This document shows positions 1 through 7,014 of a stretch of 64,000 bases of DNA, one piece after another; the first letter of the stretch is position 1; every line of letters starts with the position of its first letter. The notes below the pieces were generated by a model. It ran no database searches. It had not been told where the DNA came from and worked only from the letters and a program-made list of their open reading frames with translations. The DNA comes from Rikenella sp031551865 (GTDB lineage: Bacteria; Bacteroidota; Bacteroidia; Bacteroidales; Rikenellaceae), in NCBI GenBank assembly GCA_031551865.1, contig JAVBMY010000003.1, positions 62,001 through 126,000 on the forward strand. The letters run 5' to 3'. The translations under genes were made by a program, and so were the position numbers.

Positions 1-30
1 TCCCTCGGCTACGCTCGGTATGACATAGCA
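1..30. repeat. Fragment of a dispersed intergenic repeat
   Basis: The window opens inside a sequence of the form CTCGGCTACGCTCGGTATGA, a type of short repeat often found between genes in Bacteroidetes. It is cut by the window edge, so its full structure cannot be seen. The assignment rests on general familiarity with such repeats. Confidence 0.35.
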
Positions 31-53
31 AGAGCAGTCCACTGTTCCGCAAG

Positions 54-108
54 AATCGCCCGGCCTCCACCGGCCGAAGGCGATGAAAGCGCCTGGCGGC
101 GGGCGATT
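54..108. repeat. Nested hairpin repeat, family A, copy 1
   Basis: Outer arms AATCGCCCG and CGGGCGATT enclose an inner hairpin built on AGGCG/CGCCT. The same layout, an outer stem around an AGGCGC/GCGCCT inner stem, recurs near 50.1, 57.9, 58.9 and 60.9 kb with different outer-arm sequences that still pair. The copy lies in the 320-base gap before the first gene. Confidence 0.6.
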
Positions 109-142
109 GGCTGATGCGCGAGAAAGGCAGGCCTGCTGCGCT

Positions 143-222
143 TGAGTCCACTGCGTGGCCTCCTGCTCCTACTTGCTCGGCAATCCGAACAAAGTTCGAT
201 TGCCCTCGGTTCGGGCGTCGTT
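143..222 (+). repeat. GGCAAT...ATTGCC hairpin repeat, family B, copy 1
   Basis: A conserved leader (GAGTCCACTGCGTGGCCTCC) is followed by a hairpin at 179-204 with arms GGCAAT/ATTGCC around CGAAC-AAA-GTTCG, then CCTCGG. Related copies occur near 9.9, 27.75, 40.3 and 46.7 kb. The base of the hairpin is conserved while its tip changes and still pairs. Confidence 0.6.
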
Positions 223-320
223 TCGCAGGCCGCAAAGCAGACGCCCGGGAAACCCGCTCCGCAGACCTCCGCCCCGAACACCGAAAACAATAATTAACCC
301 AACATACCAACGAAAAAACG

Positions 321-2360
321 ATGAAACAACTACTGATGGCATCCTTTGCATTCCTCGCCACCGCCGCCCTGACGACCAGCTGCGGCGACAAAAAAACCAC
401 CCAAGACGACTTTGTGTGGAAAATCGACCGCTTCGACGACATCAACGTCCTGCGCTATCAGGTCGAAGGCTTCGACAGCCTGAGCGCCCAACAACACGTC
501 ATGCTCTACTACCTGAGCCAGGCCGCCATCTGCGGGCGCGACATCATGTTCGACCAGAACTGTAAATACAACCTGCCGATCCGCCGCACCCTCGAAGCCA
601 TCTACACCACCTATAAAGGCGACCGCACCACCGAAGAGTTCCTCGCCCTTGAGAAATACCTCAAGAAAGTATGGTTCGCCAACGGCATCCACCACCACTA
701 CTCAGGCGACAAATTCACCCCCGAATTCACGCAGGCCTACTTCGAAGGGTTGCTCAAAGAGACTCCCGCCGAGCTGCTGCCCGCCCCCGAACTGCTGGCC
801 GAACTGACCGGCGTAATCTTCGACCCCACGCTCTACGCCAAGCACCTCGACCAACGCGACGGCATCGACATGCTCGCCGCCTCGGCCTCGAACTACTACA
901 GCGGCGTGACCCAGCAAGAGGCCGAAGCCTTCTACGCCGCCATGATCAAAGCCGACGGCCACAACCCCGAGCCCGTCTCGTACGGCCTCAACAGCCAGCT
1001 TGTGAAAGAAGACGGTAAGATCTTCGAGAAAACCTGGAAAGTCGGCGGTATGTACGGCGCCGCCATCGAACAAATCTGCTACTGGCTCGAAAAAGCCGCC
1101 GGCGTGGCCGAAAACGACCACCAGCGCGAAAGCCTCGAACTGCTGATCAGCTACTACCGCACCGGCGACCTACGCACCTTCGACCTCTACAACATCCATT
1201 GGGTGAAAGACACCCTCTCGCAGATCGACCTGGTGAACGGTTTCACCGAAACCTACGGCGATCCGCTCGGTTACAAAGCCTCGTGGGAGTCGATGATCAA
1301 CTTCAAGGACATCGAAGCCACCAAACGCACCGAACTGATCAGCAAGAACGCCCAATGGTTCGAAGACAACGCCCCGATTGCCCCGCAGTACCGCAAACCT
1401 GTCGTCAAGGGTATCTCGGCCAAGACCATCACCGCCGCCATGCTCGGCGGCGACTGCTATCCCGCCACCCCGATCGGCATCAACCTGCCCAACGCCGACT
1501 GGATCCGCAAGGAACACGGCTCGAAATCGGTGACCGTGACCAACATCACCGCCGCCTATGACGCCGCCGCCAAAGGCAACGGGTTCACCGAAGAGTTCAT
1601 CCTCCGCCCCGAAGACCGAGAACTGAAAGAAAAATGGGGTTCCATCGCCAACAACCTGCACACCGACCTGCACGAATGCCTCGGCCACGCCAGCGGCCAG
1701 CTCGGCGCCGGAGTGAAAGGCGACGAACTCAAGAACTACGGTTCGACCCTCGAAGAGGCCCGCGCCGACCTGTTCGCCCTCTATTACATGGCCGACCCGA
1801 TGACTGTGCAACTCGGCATCAGCCCGTCGCTCGATGTGGCCAAGGCCGAATACAACAACTTCATGATGAACGGCCTGCAAACGCAGCTCACCCGAATCCA
1901 GCCGGGCAAGAACATCGAAGAGTCACACATGCGCGACCGCTCGCTGATCGCCCATTGGGTATACGAAAATGGTAAAGCCGACAACGTGGTTGAGCTCCGC
2001 AAGGTGACCGGCGACAACGGCATCGAGAAGACCTACGTGGTCGTGAACGACTACGCCAAACTCCGCACGCTGTTCGGCGACCTGCTCCGCGAAATCCAGC
2101 GCGTCAAAAGCGAAGGCGACTTCGAAACGGGGCGCATGCTCGTGGAAACCTACGGCGTGAAAGTCGACCCCGCGATGCACGACGAGGTGCTGCGCCGCTA
2201 CGCCGCGCTCAACATCGCCCCCTACTCGGGCTTCGTGAACCCGCGCTATGTGCCCGTCACCGATGCAGCCGGCCACATCGTCGACGCGCGTGTCGAATAC
2301 CCCGACAACTACGTGGAGCAAATGCTCGACTACTCGGCCAACTATTCGTTCGTCAAGTAG
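321..2360 (+). CDS. Dipeptidyl peptidase III (M49 family), exported lipoprotein
   Basis: The 679-residue product is a zinc metallopeptidase of the M49 family, which removes dipeptides from the N-terminus of oligopeptides. The zinc motif HECLGH lies at about residues 451-456 and the second glutamate motif EEARAD at about 478-483, the spacing expected of the family. Length is close to other Bacteroidales DPP III proteins. The N-terminus MKQLLMASFAFLATAALTTS-C is a lipoprotein signal with a lipobox cysteine, so the enzyme is probably tethered in the periplasm or at the outer membrane rather than cytosolic like the eukaryotic enzymes. It stands alone; the 320 bases upstream hold two structured repeats and the next gene is separated by a 97-base inverted repeat. 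Confidence 0.93.
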   Translation: MKQLLMASFAFLATAALTTSCGDKKTTQDDFVWKIDRFDDINVLRYQVEGFDSLSAQQHVMLYYLSQAAICGRDIMFDQNCKYNLPIRRTLEAIYTTYKGDRTTEEFLALEKYLKKVWFANGIHHHYSGDKFTPEFTQAYFEGLLKETPAELLPAPELLAELTGVIFDPTLYAKHLDQRDGIDMLAASASNYYSGVTQQEAEAFYAAMIKADGHNPEPVSYGLNSQLVKEDGKIFEKTWKVGGMYGAAIEQICYWLEKAAGVAENDHQRESLELLISYYRTGDLRTFDLYNIHWVKDTLSQIDLVNGFTETYGDPLGYKASWESMINFKDIEATKRTELISKNAQWFEDNAPIAPQYRKPVVKGISAKTITAAMLGGDCYPATPIGINLPNADWIRKEHGSKSVTVTNITAAYDAAAKGNGFTEEFILRPEDRELKEKWGSIANNLHTDLHECLGHASGQLGAGVKGDELKNYGSTLEEARADLFALYYMADPMTVQLGISPSLDVAKAEYNNFMMNGLQTQLTRIQPGKNIEESHMRDRSLIAHWVYENGKADNVVELRKVTGDNGIEKTYVVVNDYAKLRTLFGDLLREIQRVKSEGDFETGRMLVETYGVKVDPAMHDEVLRRYAALNIAPYSGFVNPRYVPVTDAAGHIVDARVEYPDNYVEQMLDYSANYSFVK

Positions 2361-2388
2361 GTACGTCCGGGTACCCCGGTGCTATTTT

Positions 2389-2485
2389 TCGTCATGCGAG
2401 GAGTACTTTAGCACGACGAAGCAATCTCCCCGCCTTTGAATAGGAGGATGGCCGCGCCGTGCTAAAGTACTCCTCGTCATGACGA
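2389..2485. repeat. Palindromic intergenic repeat (CGTCATGCGAGG type)
   Basis: An 18-bp perfect inverted repeat (CGAGGAGTACTTTAGCAC paired with GTGCTAAAGTACTCCTCG), extended by nearly complementary TCGTCAT/ATGACGA ends, encloses about 40 bases. It resembles the widespread CGTCATTGCGAGG-type palindromic repeats of many bacteria; a shorter relative lies at 46836-46892. The rest of the 2361-2688 gap holds nothing else recognised. Confidence 0.7.
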
Positions 2486-2688
2486 ATGAGTTTCAGAGTT
2501 ATCCTTTTCAGGCTTGCCGTACCACATCCGACCCGGCGCCCACCCCCGAACGCGCTGCGCGCGTTGGGTGCACGGGCCGCACTGCATCCAGAAAAGAGTT
2601 CGGAAACGGAGTCAAAACCGCCAACAAGCCTAAAGGGGATGGTTCCGATGAGTTTCAGGCCTGCTGCGGAAGAAATAAGAATTACAAG

Positions 2689-3267
2689 ATGCAGATAGTA
2701 GTAGCGATTACGGGAGCGAGCGGGACGATCTACGCCCGGCGCCTGCTGGAAAAACTCACGGCCAGCGGGGACGTGGGCCGGATCGGCGTGGTGGTGAGCG
2801 GAAACGCGCGCGATGTGGCCGCACAGGAGACCGGCGGCCTCGGGTGGCTCGACGAACTGCGGCAAGGCCCGGAAGGCGGCAAGATCGCTGAATACGACCC
2901 AAACGATTTCAGTGCCCCCTTCGCCTCGGGTTCGTCGCACTACGACGCGATGGTCATCGTTCCGTGCAGCATGGGCATGGCGGGGCGGATCGCCGGCGGG
3001 ATATCCGCCAGCCTGACCTGCCGCGCCGCCGACGTGATGCTCAAGGAGCGGCGGCGGTTGATCCTCGTGCCGCGCGAGACCCCGTGGTCGCTGATCCACC
3101 TGCGTAACCTGACCACGATCACCGAAGCCGGCGGCATAATAATCCCCGCCTCGCCATCGTTCTATTCACAGCCGCAGACCTTCGGCGAACTGGCCGACAC
3201 TGTGGTATGGCGTATCATCGCCCTTTTGGGGCTGCCCGTCCCGCCCGGCTGGGGCGAGGGAAAATAG
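2689..3267 (+). CDS. ubiX: Flavin prenyltransferase UbiX
   Basis: UbiX attaches a dimethylallyl group to FMN to make prenylated FMN, the cofactor of UbiD-type decarboxylases. The 192-residue product starts with the flavin-binding motif VAITGASGTIYARRLLEKL and contains the family stretch PCSMGMAGRIAGGIS and the later LVPRETPWSLIHLRNL. The reading frame is open further upstream from 2479, but homology to the family begins at the ATG at 2689, and the upstream part reads like translated intergenic repeat. No ubiD is in the window. A ferredoxin gene follows 159 bases downstream with its own promoter, so the two need not be an operon. Confidence 0.93.
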   Translation: MQIVVAITGASGTIYARRLLEKLTASGDVGRIGVVVSGNARDVAAQETGGLGWLDELRQGPEGGKIAEYDPNDFSAPFASGSSHYDAMVIVPCSMGMAGRIAGGISASLTCRAADVMLKERRRLILVPRETPWSLIHLRNLTTITEAGGIIIPASPSFYSQPQTFGELADTVVWRIIALLGLPVPPGWGEGK

Positions 3268-3361
3268 AACCCTCCCCGCCGTTCACGGCGGTCCTGCCCC
3301 GGGATGACATGAAACGAAAGTCGGCGGAACCGGACGCGCATGTCGTAATATCTTTCCAAAA

Positions 3362-3392
3362 TTTGAGAATTTCCGAAATAGTGATAAATTTG
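3362..3392 (+). promoter_or_regulatory. Bacteroidetes-type promoter of the ferredoxin gene
   Basis: TTTG at 3362-3365 and TAAATTTG at 3385-3392 are separated by 19 nt, matching the known Bacteroides -33/-7 consensus TTTG and TAnnTTTG. Transcription would begin about 25-30 nt before the ferredoxin ATG at 3427. Confidence 0.75.
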
Positions 3393-3426
3393 TAGTGCCA
3401 AGTACAAACCAATAAACAAACGAATT

Positions 3427-3597
3427 ATGGCTTACAAAATTGACGAAAACACCTGTACTGCTTGCGGTACCTGCATCGGCGAGTGTCCCGTGGATGCTAT
3501 TTCCGCAGGTTCTGTATACACCATCGACCCCGGAACCTGTATCGACTGCGGTTCGTGCGCCGATGTTTGCCCCGTAGAGGCCATCAGCCCGGCCTAA
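3427..3597 (+). CDS. 2[4Fe-4S] ferredoxin
   Basis: This 56-residue protein is a small bacterial-type ferredoxin, a cytosolic low-potential electron carrier. Two four-cysteine clusters are visible: CTACGTCIGECP in the first half and CIDCGSCADVCP in the second, the classic CxxCxxCxxxCP pattern for two cubane clusters. The gene is too short for most ORF cutoffs but is unambiguous. It has a well-matched promoter (3362-3392) and a strong intrinsic terminator right behind it (3619-3659), so it is transcribed alone. Likely partners are oxidoreductases elsewhere in the genome; none is adjacent. Confidence 0.96.
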   Translation: MAYKIDENTCTACGTCIGECPVDAISAGSVYTIDPGTCIDCGSCADVCPVEAISPA

Positions 3598-3618
3598 GCG
3601 TCGAGAAAAAATACAGAG

Positions 3619-3659
3619 AGAAGGCGTCTTCCCTACCGGGAAGACGCCTTCTTATTTTT
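3619..3659 (+). terminator. Rho-independent terminator after ferredoxin
   Basis: A perfect 14-bp stem (AGAAGGCGTCTTCC at 3619-3632, GGAAGACGCCTTCT at 3639-3652) with a six-base loop is followed by TATTTTTG. It lies 21 nt after the ferredoxin stop codon. Confidence 0.92.
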
Positions 3660-3701
3660 GGCGGTAAACCAAGTGCCGCCTGCGGGCAAGGACGGACGGT
3701 T

Positions 3702-3722
3702 TGAACTGTTGACGGGGATTAC
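3702..3722 (-). repeat. Partial duplicate of the tRNA-Thr(GGT) 3' end
   Basis: TTGAACTGTTGACGGGGATT matches TTGAGCTGTTGACGAGGATT at 3901-3920 at 18 of 20 positions; the latter covers the 3' end of the tRNA-Thr gene and the first bases after it. The two copies are direct repeats flanking the inverted repeat at 3781-3903, an arrangement like att sites around a small insertion. Confidence 0.55.
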
Positions 3723-3780
3723 CCGCGCATCGCCGCGCCCGGCGGTGCTGACGACCCTCTCTGCTGCGCGGGAGCGCTGG

Positions 3781-3903
3781 CAATACAAAAGATGCGGTGG
3801 CTATGCGCCTGTTCCATCAAAAAACAAGTACCGCCTGCGGGCAAACCCGGGCGGTACTTCTGTTTTTTCGATGGTTGCCTGCGGCAGAGCATCTTTTGTA
3901 TTG
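3781..3903. repeat. Long imperfect inverted repeat abutting tRNA-Thr(GGT)
   Basis: Perfect 15-bp outer arms (CAATACAAAAGATGC and GCATCTTTTGTATTG) enclose a second paired region (CCATC-AAAAAACA-AGTACCGCC with its complement) and a CGGG-CAAA-CCCG tip. The element ends at 3903, the base next to the 3' end of the tRNA-Thr gene on the minus strand. There is no T-run typical of a terminator. The rest of the 3660-3903 gap holds only the tRNA fragment at 3702-3722. Confidence 0.75.
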
Positions 3904-3975
<72 letters not shown>

Positions 3976-4070
3976 AGTGCGTCCGCGCACCCCGGGATTT
4001 ATAATCGCCGAAGGGTTACTTAACGCGAGGGCAAACTTAAGGAAGTTACTCCCCTTGATGCAGCCCCTGG

Positions 4071-4143
4071 AGCGGAAAACGAGACTCGAACTCGCGACCC
4101 CAACCTTGGCAAGGTTGTGCTCTACCAACTGAGCTATTTCCGC
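4071..4143 (-). tRNA. tRNA-Gly (anticodon GCC)
   Basis: On the minus strand the acceptor arms GCGGAAA and TTTCCGC pair, and the anticodon stem CAACC/GGTTG holds loop TTGCCAA (anticodon GCC). The T-arm has GTTCGAGTC. The gene is nearly or fully identical to the tRNA-Gly copy at 27970-28042 and to the 5' fragment at 27844. Confidence 0.96.
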
Positions 4144-4243
4144 AATAAACGTATCTTTGTATTGTCCGGCAACGTGCATTCAGACAGCCAGACATTCCGG
4201 AACGGATTGCAAAAGTAAAACTAAAATTTGAATTTCCAAAACT

Positions 4244-4684
4244 ATGGACCAGATAAACCTCAAATGGAAAGGCGGAATGGAGTACGAAGCCACCATAGGC
4301 GACTACACGCTGACTGTCGACGGCCCCGCCGAGCACGGCGGAAACGGGCAGGGCCCGACTCCTAAACCCCTGATGCTGGTAGCCCTCGGGGGATGCACCG
4401 GCATGGATATTGCCTCGCTGGCCCGCAAGATGAGAGTCGAATTCAGCCGCATCGACATCGACGTCGAAGCCGAGAAAAACGAAGAGCCGCCCGTTGTCTA
4501 CACTTCGCTACGCGTCATCTACCGCTTCGGACACCCCGCTCCCGACGACGACATCCGCGCCAAAACCGAAAAAATGGTACGTCTCTCGCAGGAGCGCTAC
4601 TGCGGCGTATCGGCCATGCTCGCCCGCGTTGCCCCCCTTGGCTGGGAAATACAGATCAACGGCGAAACCATTGCCCGGGACTGA
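4244..4684 (+). CDS. OsmC/Ohr-family peroxiredoxin-like protein
   Basis: The 146-residue product belongs to the OsmC family of thiol peroxidases, which reduce organic hydroperoxides in the cytosol. The two conserved cysteines are in GGCTGMDI (about residue 50) and RYCGVSAML (about residue 125), the positions of the peroxidatic and resolving cysteines. The N-terminal strand region around YTLTVDGPAEHGG fits the family. The gene is divergent from the tRNA-Gly/tRNA-Thr pair, with 100 bases between. Substrate cannot be told from sequence. The 295 bases that follow contain no recognised feature. Confidence 0.9.
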   Translation: MDQINLKWKGGMEYEATIGDYTLTVDGPAEHGGNGQGPTPKPLMLVALGGCTGMDIASLARKMRVEFSRIDIDVEAEKNEEPPVVYTSLRVIYRFGHPAPDDDIRAKTEKMVRLSQERYCGVSAMLARVAPLGWEIQINGETIARD

Positions 4685-4979
4685 ATAAAATCCGCCGCTC
4701 CGTCATCGGAATGAAACCGGAGGCACCGACAAAACAGGATTCACCATCCTTCCGGGAATCCGGTTCCCTCCGGGAACCCGTGAGTGCCCCACGACGACAC
4801 ATGCCTGCGACCCATCCGTTCGCAGGCATATTCGTTTTGCCCGGACAGCGGATATGGGCCATTTTCGCCAATCCCCGAGAACGGCCAAAAATAAGCACAG
4901 AGGGTTGCAAAAGGCCCGCAAAAAAACATATCTTTGCGTTAACAATCCTTTAAATCCTAACTATAAACCCATTTCCCAA

Positions 4980-5960
4980 ATGAAAAAGAGCCTGATGATA
5001 GCCGCAGTCCTCTGCGGCTCCCTGTTGTATTCCGTAACCGGAACACAAGCCCAAGAGATTGCCTGTGTCGAAGTAGCCGCCTGCGAAGATTCGCCCGCCG
5101 TGTGCGGCTGCGGCTGCGACGAAGAAGGTTGTAACTGCGGCGGATGTTCCGACGACAACAAAATTCCCTCAAAACAAGAACTCTCCTATGCCGCCGGTGC
5201 CGTGGCCGGTTACTTTTTGGGCGAAGGCGGCGTGCCCGCCGACAGCCTTGTGGCCGACGAAGTGCTCCGCGGCATGAGGGAACAACTCACCAATCCCAAA
5301 AGCGAAGACCAGATCGAACGGATCGCCCGTAAGATCGAGCGCTATCAGGAACTGGTGGGCAAACCCCATCGCGAGGCCGAAGCCGCCCGTTTCATCGAAC
5401 AGGCCAAAGCCGGTAACCCCGGCATCCGCGAGAGCGAAGAGCTCGAAGGCATGTACTACCTGATCTCCAATAGCGGCGACCGTTCGCAAATGCCCGAACG
5501 CAGCAACGACGTCTACATCCGCTACACGATCCGCGACACCCTGGGCAACACCATCGTCTACGACGACGGCACCGAGGAACACTACCTCGGCGGCATGGCC
5601 GACGCCATTATCTACGGAACCGAACTGATCGGCACCGGCGGTAACATCACCCTCTGGGTCCCCGTTTCGATCACCGGGGGCTACGAGCCCCAGCGCTACG
5701 GCCTCACCTCGGGCACCGCCTGCAACGTGATCATCGACATCGAACTGGTCTCGGTCAGCGACGACGGCGACGACTACGACGGCGACGACTACAGCGGCGA
5801 CGACTATGTGAGCAACATCCCCAGCCGCGAAAGCATGAGCGCCAAAAAGGCCGCTGCTTACGACGCCAAACTCTACAAGAAATACAAACAAGCCGAAGCC
5901 AGGTACGAAGACGCCGAACGCGCCTACCACCGTGCCATGCGCGACTACGAAAACTTCTAG
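4980..5960 (+). CDS. Exported FKBP-like peptidyl-prolyl isomerase with Cys-rich segment
   Basis: The 326-residue product has a signal peptide ending near TQAQ and so acts outside the cytosol. A segment at about residues 28-56 has eight cysteines in 28 residues (VCGCGCDEEGCNCGGC). It is followed by a helical region like the FKBP N-terminal dimerisation domain (starting SYAAGAVAGYFL) and by an FKBP-like fold (IRYTIRDTLGN ... GTELIGTGGNITLWVPV ... CNVIIDIELVSV). A short acidic repeat of the form GDDY follows, then a charged Lys/Tyr-rich helix at the C-terminus. The start at 4980 is chosen because the upstream codons lack a signal peptide. Catalytic competence is uncertain because the FKBP core is divergent. 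Confidence 0.68.
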   Translation: MKKSLMIAAVLCGSLLYSVTGTQAQEIACVEVAACEDSPAVCGCGCDEEGCNCGGCSDDNKIPSKQELSYAAGAVAGYFLGEGGVPADSLVADEVLRGMREQLTNPKSEDQIERIARKIERYQELVGKPHREAEAARFIEQAKAGNPGIRESEELEGMYYLISNSGDRSQMPERSNDVYIRYTIRDTLGNTIVYDDGTEEHYLGGMADAIIYGTELIGTGGNITLWVPVSITGGYEPQRYGLTSGTACNVIIDIELVSVSDDGDDYDGDDYSGDDYVSNIPSRESMSAKKAAAYDAKLYKKYKQAEARYEDAERAYHRAMRDYENF

Positions 5961-6089
5961 CACCCGGATTTCCGCCTGCCCGGCTCCGGCTCTGCCGGGC
6001 ATCGCGGTACCGAGCCTTGTGCTATCGGGTCACTACAATCACCTGTTGAACCAACGCCTTGCCCGGCAAGGCACGGCTATCAAAAACGA

Positions 6090-6178
6090 GCGGTGCCGGG
6101 CGTGAGAAAAAACGTACGATGCCCGGCGTGCCGGTTAGCGAAGGTACGCGGTCATTGCAGATCACCGGTGCCGGGTAC
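6090..6178 (+). repeat. Dispersed GGTGCCGGGCGT repeat, family C, copy 1
   Basis: AAGGTACGCGGTCATTGCAG-ATCACCGGTGCCGGG at 6140-6178 matches most bases of a segment at 28741-28780, and the motif GGTGCCGGGCGTGAGAAAAA lies just before it at about 6093. The surrounding 5961-6214 gap also holds small GC-rich hairpins (for example GCCCGG...CCGGGC at 5978-6000). Confidence 0.5.
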
Positions 6179-6214
6179 AAGCAACATAAACCAACCCCTT
6201 AAAAGTCAACATTT

Positions 6215-6682
6215 ATGGAAGGACAACTCTACAACAATTACAACAACAGTAACGGTAACAACGGGCCGCAACTGACTCCGGAATCGAAAGCGCACCTGTT
6301 CGAATCGGCCAAATGGGCCAAATTCATCTCCATCGTCGGGTTCGTCGCCCTCGGACTGTTCGTCCTGGTGGGCCTTATTATGCTGGCCGGCGCGACGTCG
6401 GCACCCTCACATATGGAAATAGCCAAAGGATTCCATACCACCATGGGCATCACCTATTTGATCATGGCCGTGCTCTACTTCTTCCCCGTCTACTTCACTT
6501 ACATGTTTGCCAGCCGGATGAAAGCCGCCCTGGCCGCGGGAAACACCGCGGCGGCCACCGAAGCGTTCGCCAACCTGAAAAATTACTACAAATTCTCAGG
6601 CATCCTGATGATCGTGGCCTTATCCCTCCTGGTGCTGGGGCTGATCCTATTCATTGCGAGCGGCATGGCAATGCAGATGTAA
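6215..6682 (+). CDS. DUF5362-like integral membrane protein
   Basis: The 155-residue protein starts with an Asn/Gly-rich tail (YNNYNNSNGNNG) and then HLFESAKWAKFISIVGFVALG, which matches the small Bacteroidetes membrane family annotated DUF5362. Four hydrophobic segments are visible: about residues 38-62, 80-100, 105-120 (partial) and 130-150. No function is known for the family. The gene has 254 bases of repeat-bearing DNA before it and an intrinsic terminator at 6733-6770 after it, so it is likely monocistronic. Confidence 0.72.
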   Translation: MEGQLYNNYNNSNGNNGPQLTPESKAHLFESAKWAKFISIVGFVALGLFVLVGLIMLAGATSAPSHMEIAKGFHTTMGITYLIMAVLYFFPVYFTYMFASRMKAALAAGNTAAATEAFANLKNYYKFSGILMIVALSLLVLGLILFIASGMAMQM

Positions 6683-6732
6683 TAAACCTCAGACTGCCCC
6701 ATACTTCGCAGTCAGGAGTCTGGCGAACCACG

Positions 6733-6770
6733 AGGGGTCATCCGTAACGGATGGCCCCTTTCTTTATTTT
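6733..6770 (+). terminator. Intrinsic terminator after the DUF5362-like gene
   Basis: GGGGTCATCCG and CGGATGGCCCC pair (one G-T) around a TAA loop and are followed by TTTCTTTATTTT. It is 50 bases after the stop codon. In the remaining 6771-7014 gap nothing else is recognised, including no visible cobalamin riboswitch ahead of nrdJ. Confidence 0.85.
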
Positions 6771-7014
6771 CTATCGTCATCGGAAACCGGAAGGGACGAA
6801 GCACCCGCAACGACAGACAAGAACAACCCTTCAACCGCAACCCCAACAGCTACAGGGCCTCCGACACTACCGATTGATACTCAAGGCCATAACAAGTTGT
6901 TGATAAGTTTTCCGGAATAAAGCCGGCAAGCCCGAAATATGACCATAATTTTGTTCCCGAATCCCCGGAAGAAAACCATACAGTCACCCTGAACTTCTAA
7001 AACCCGCTACGGAT

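Noticed and set aside
6771..7014. Possible cobalamin riboswitch ahead of the B12-dependent nrdJ
   Set aside because: No B12-box-like or conserved core sequence is visible in the leader.
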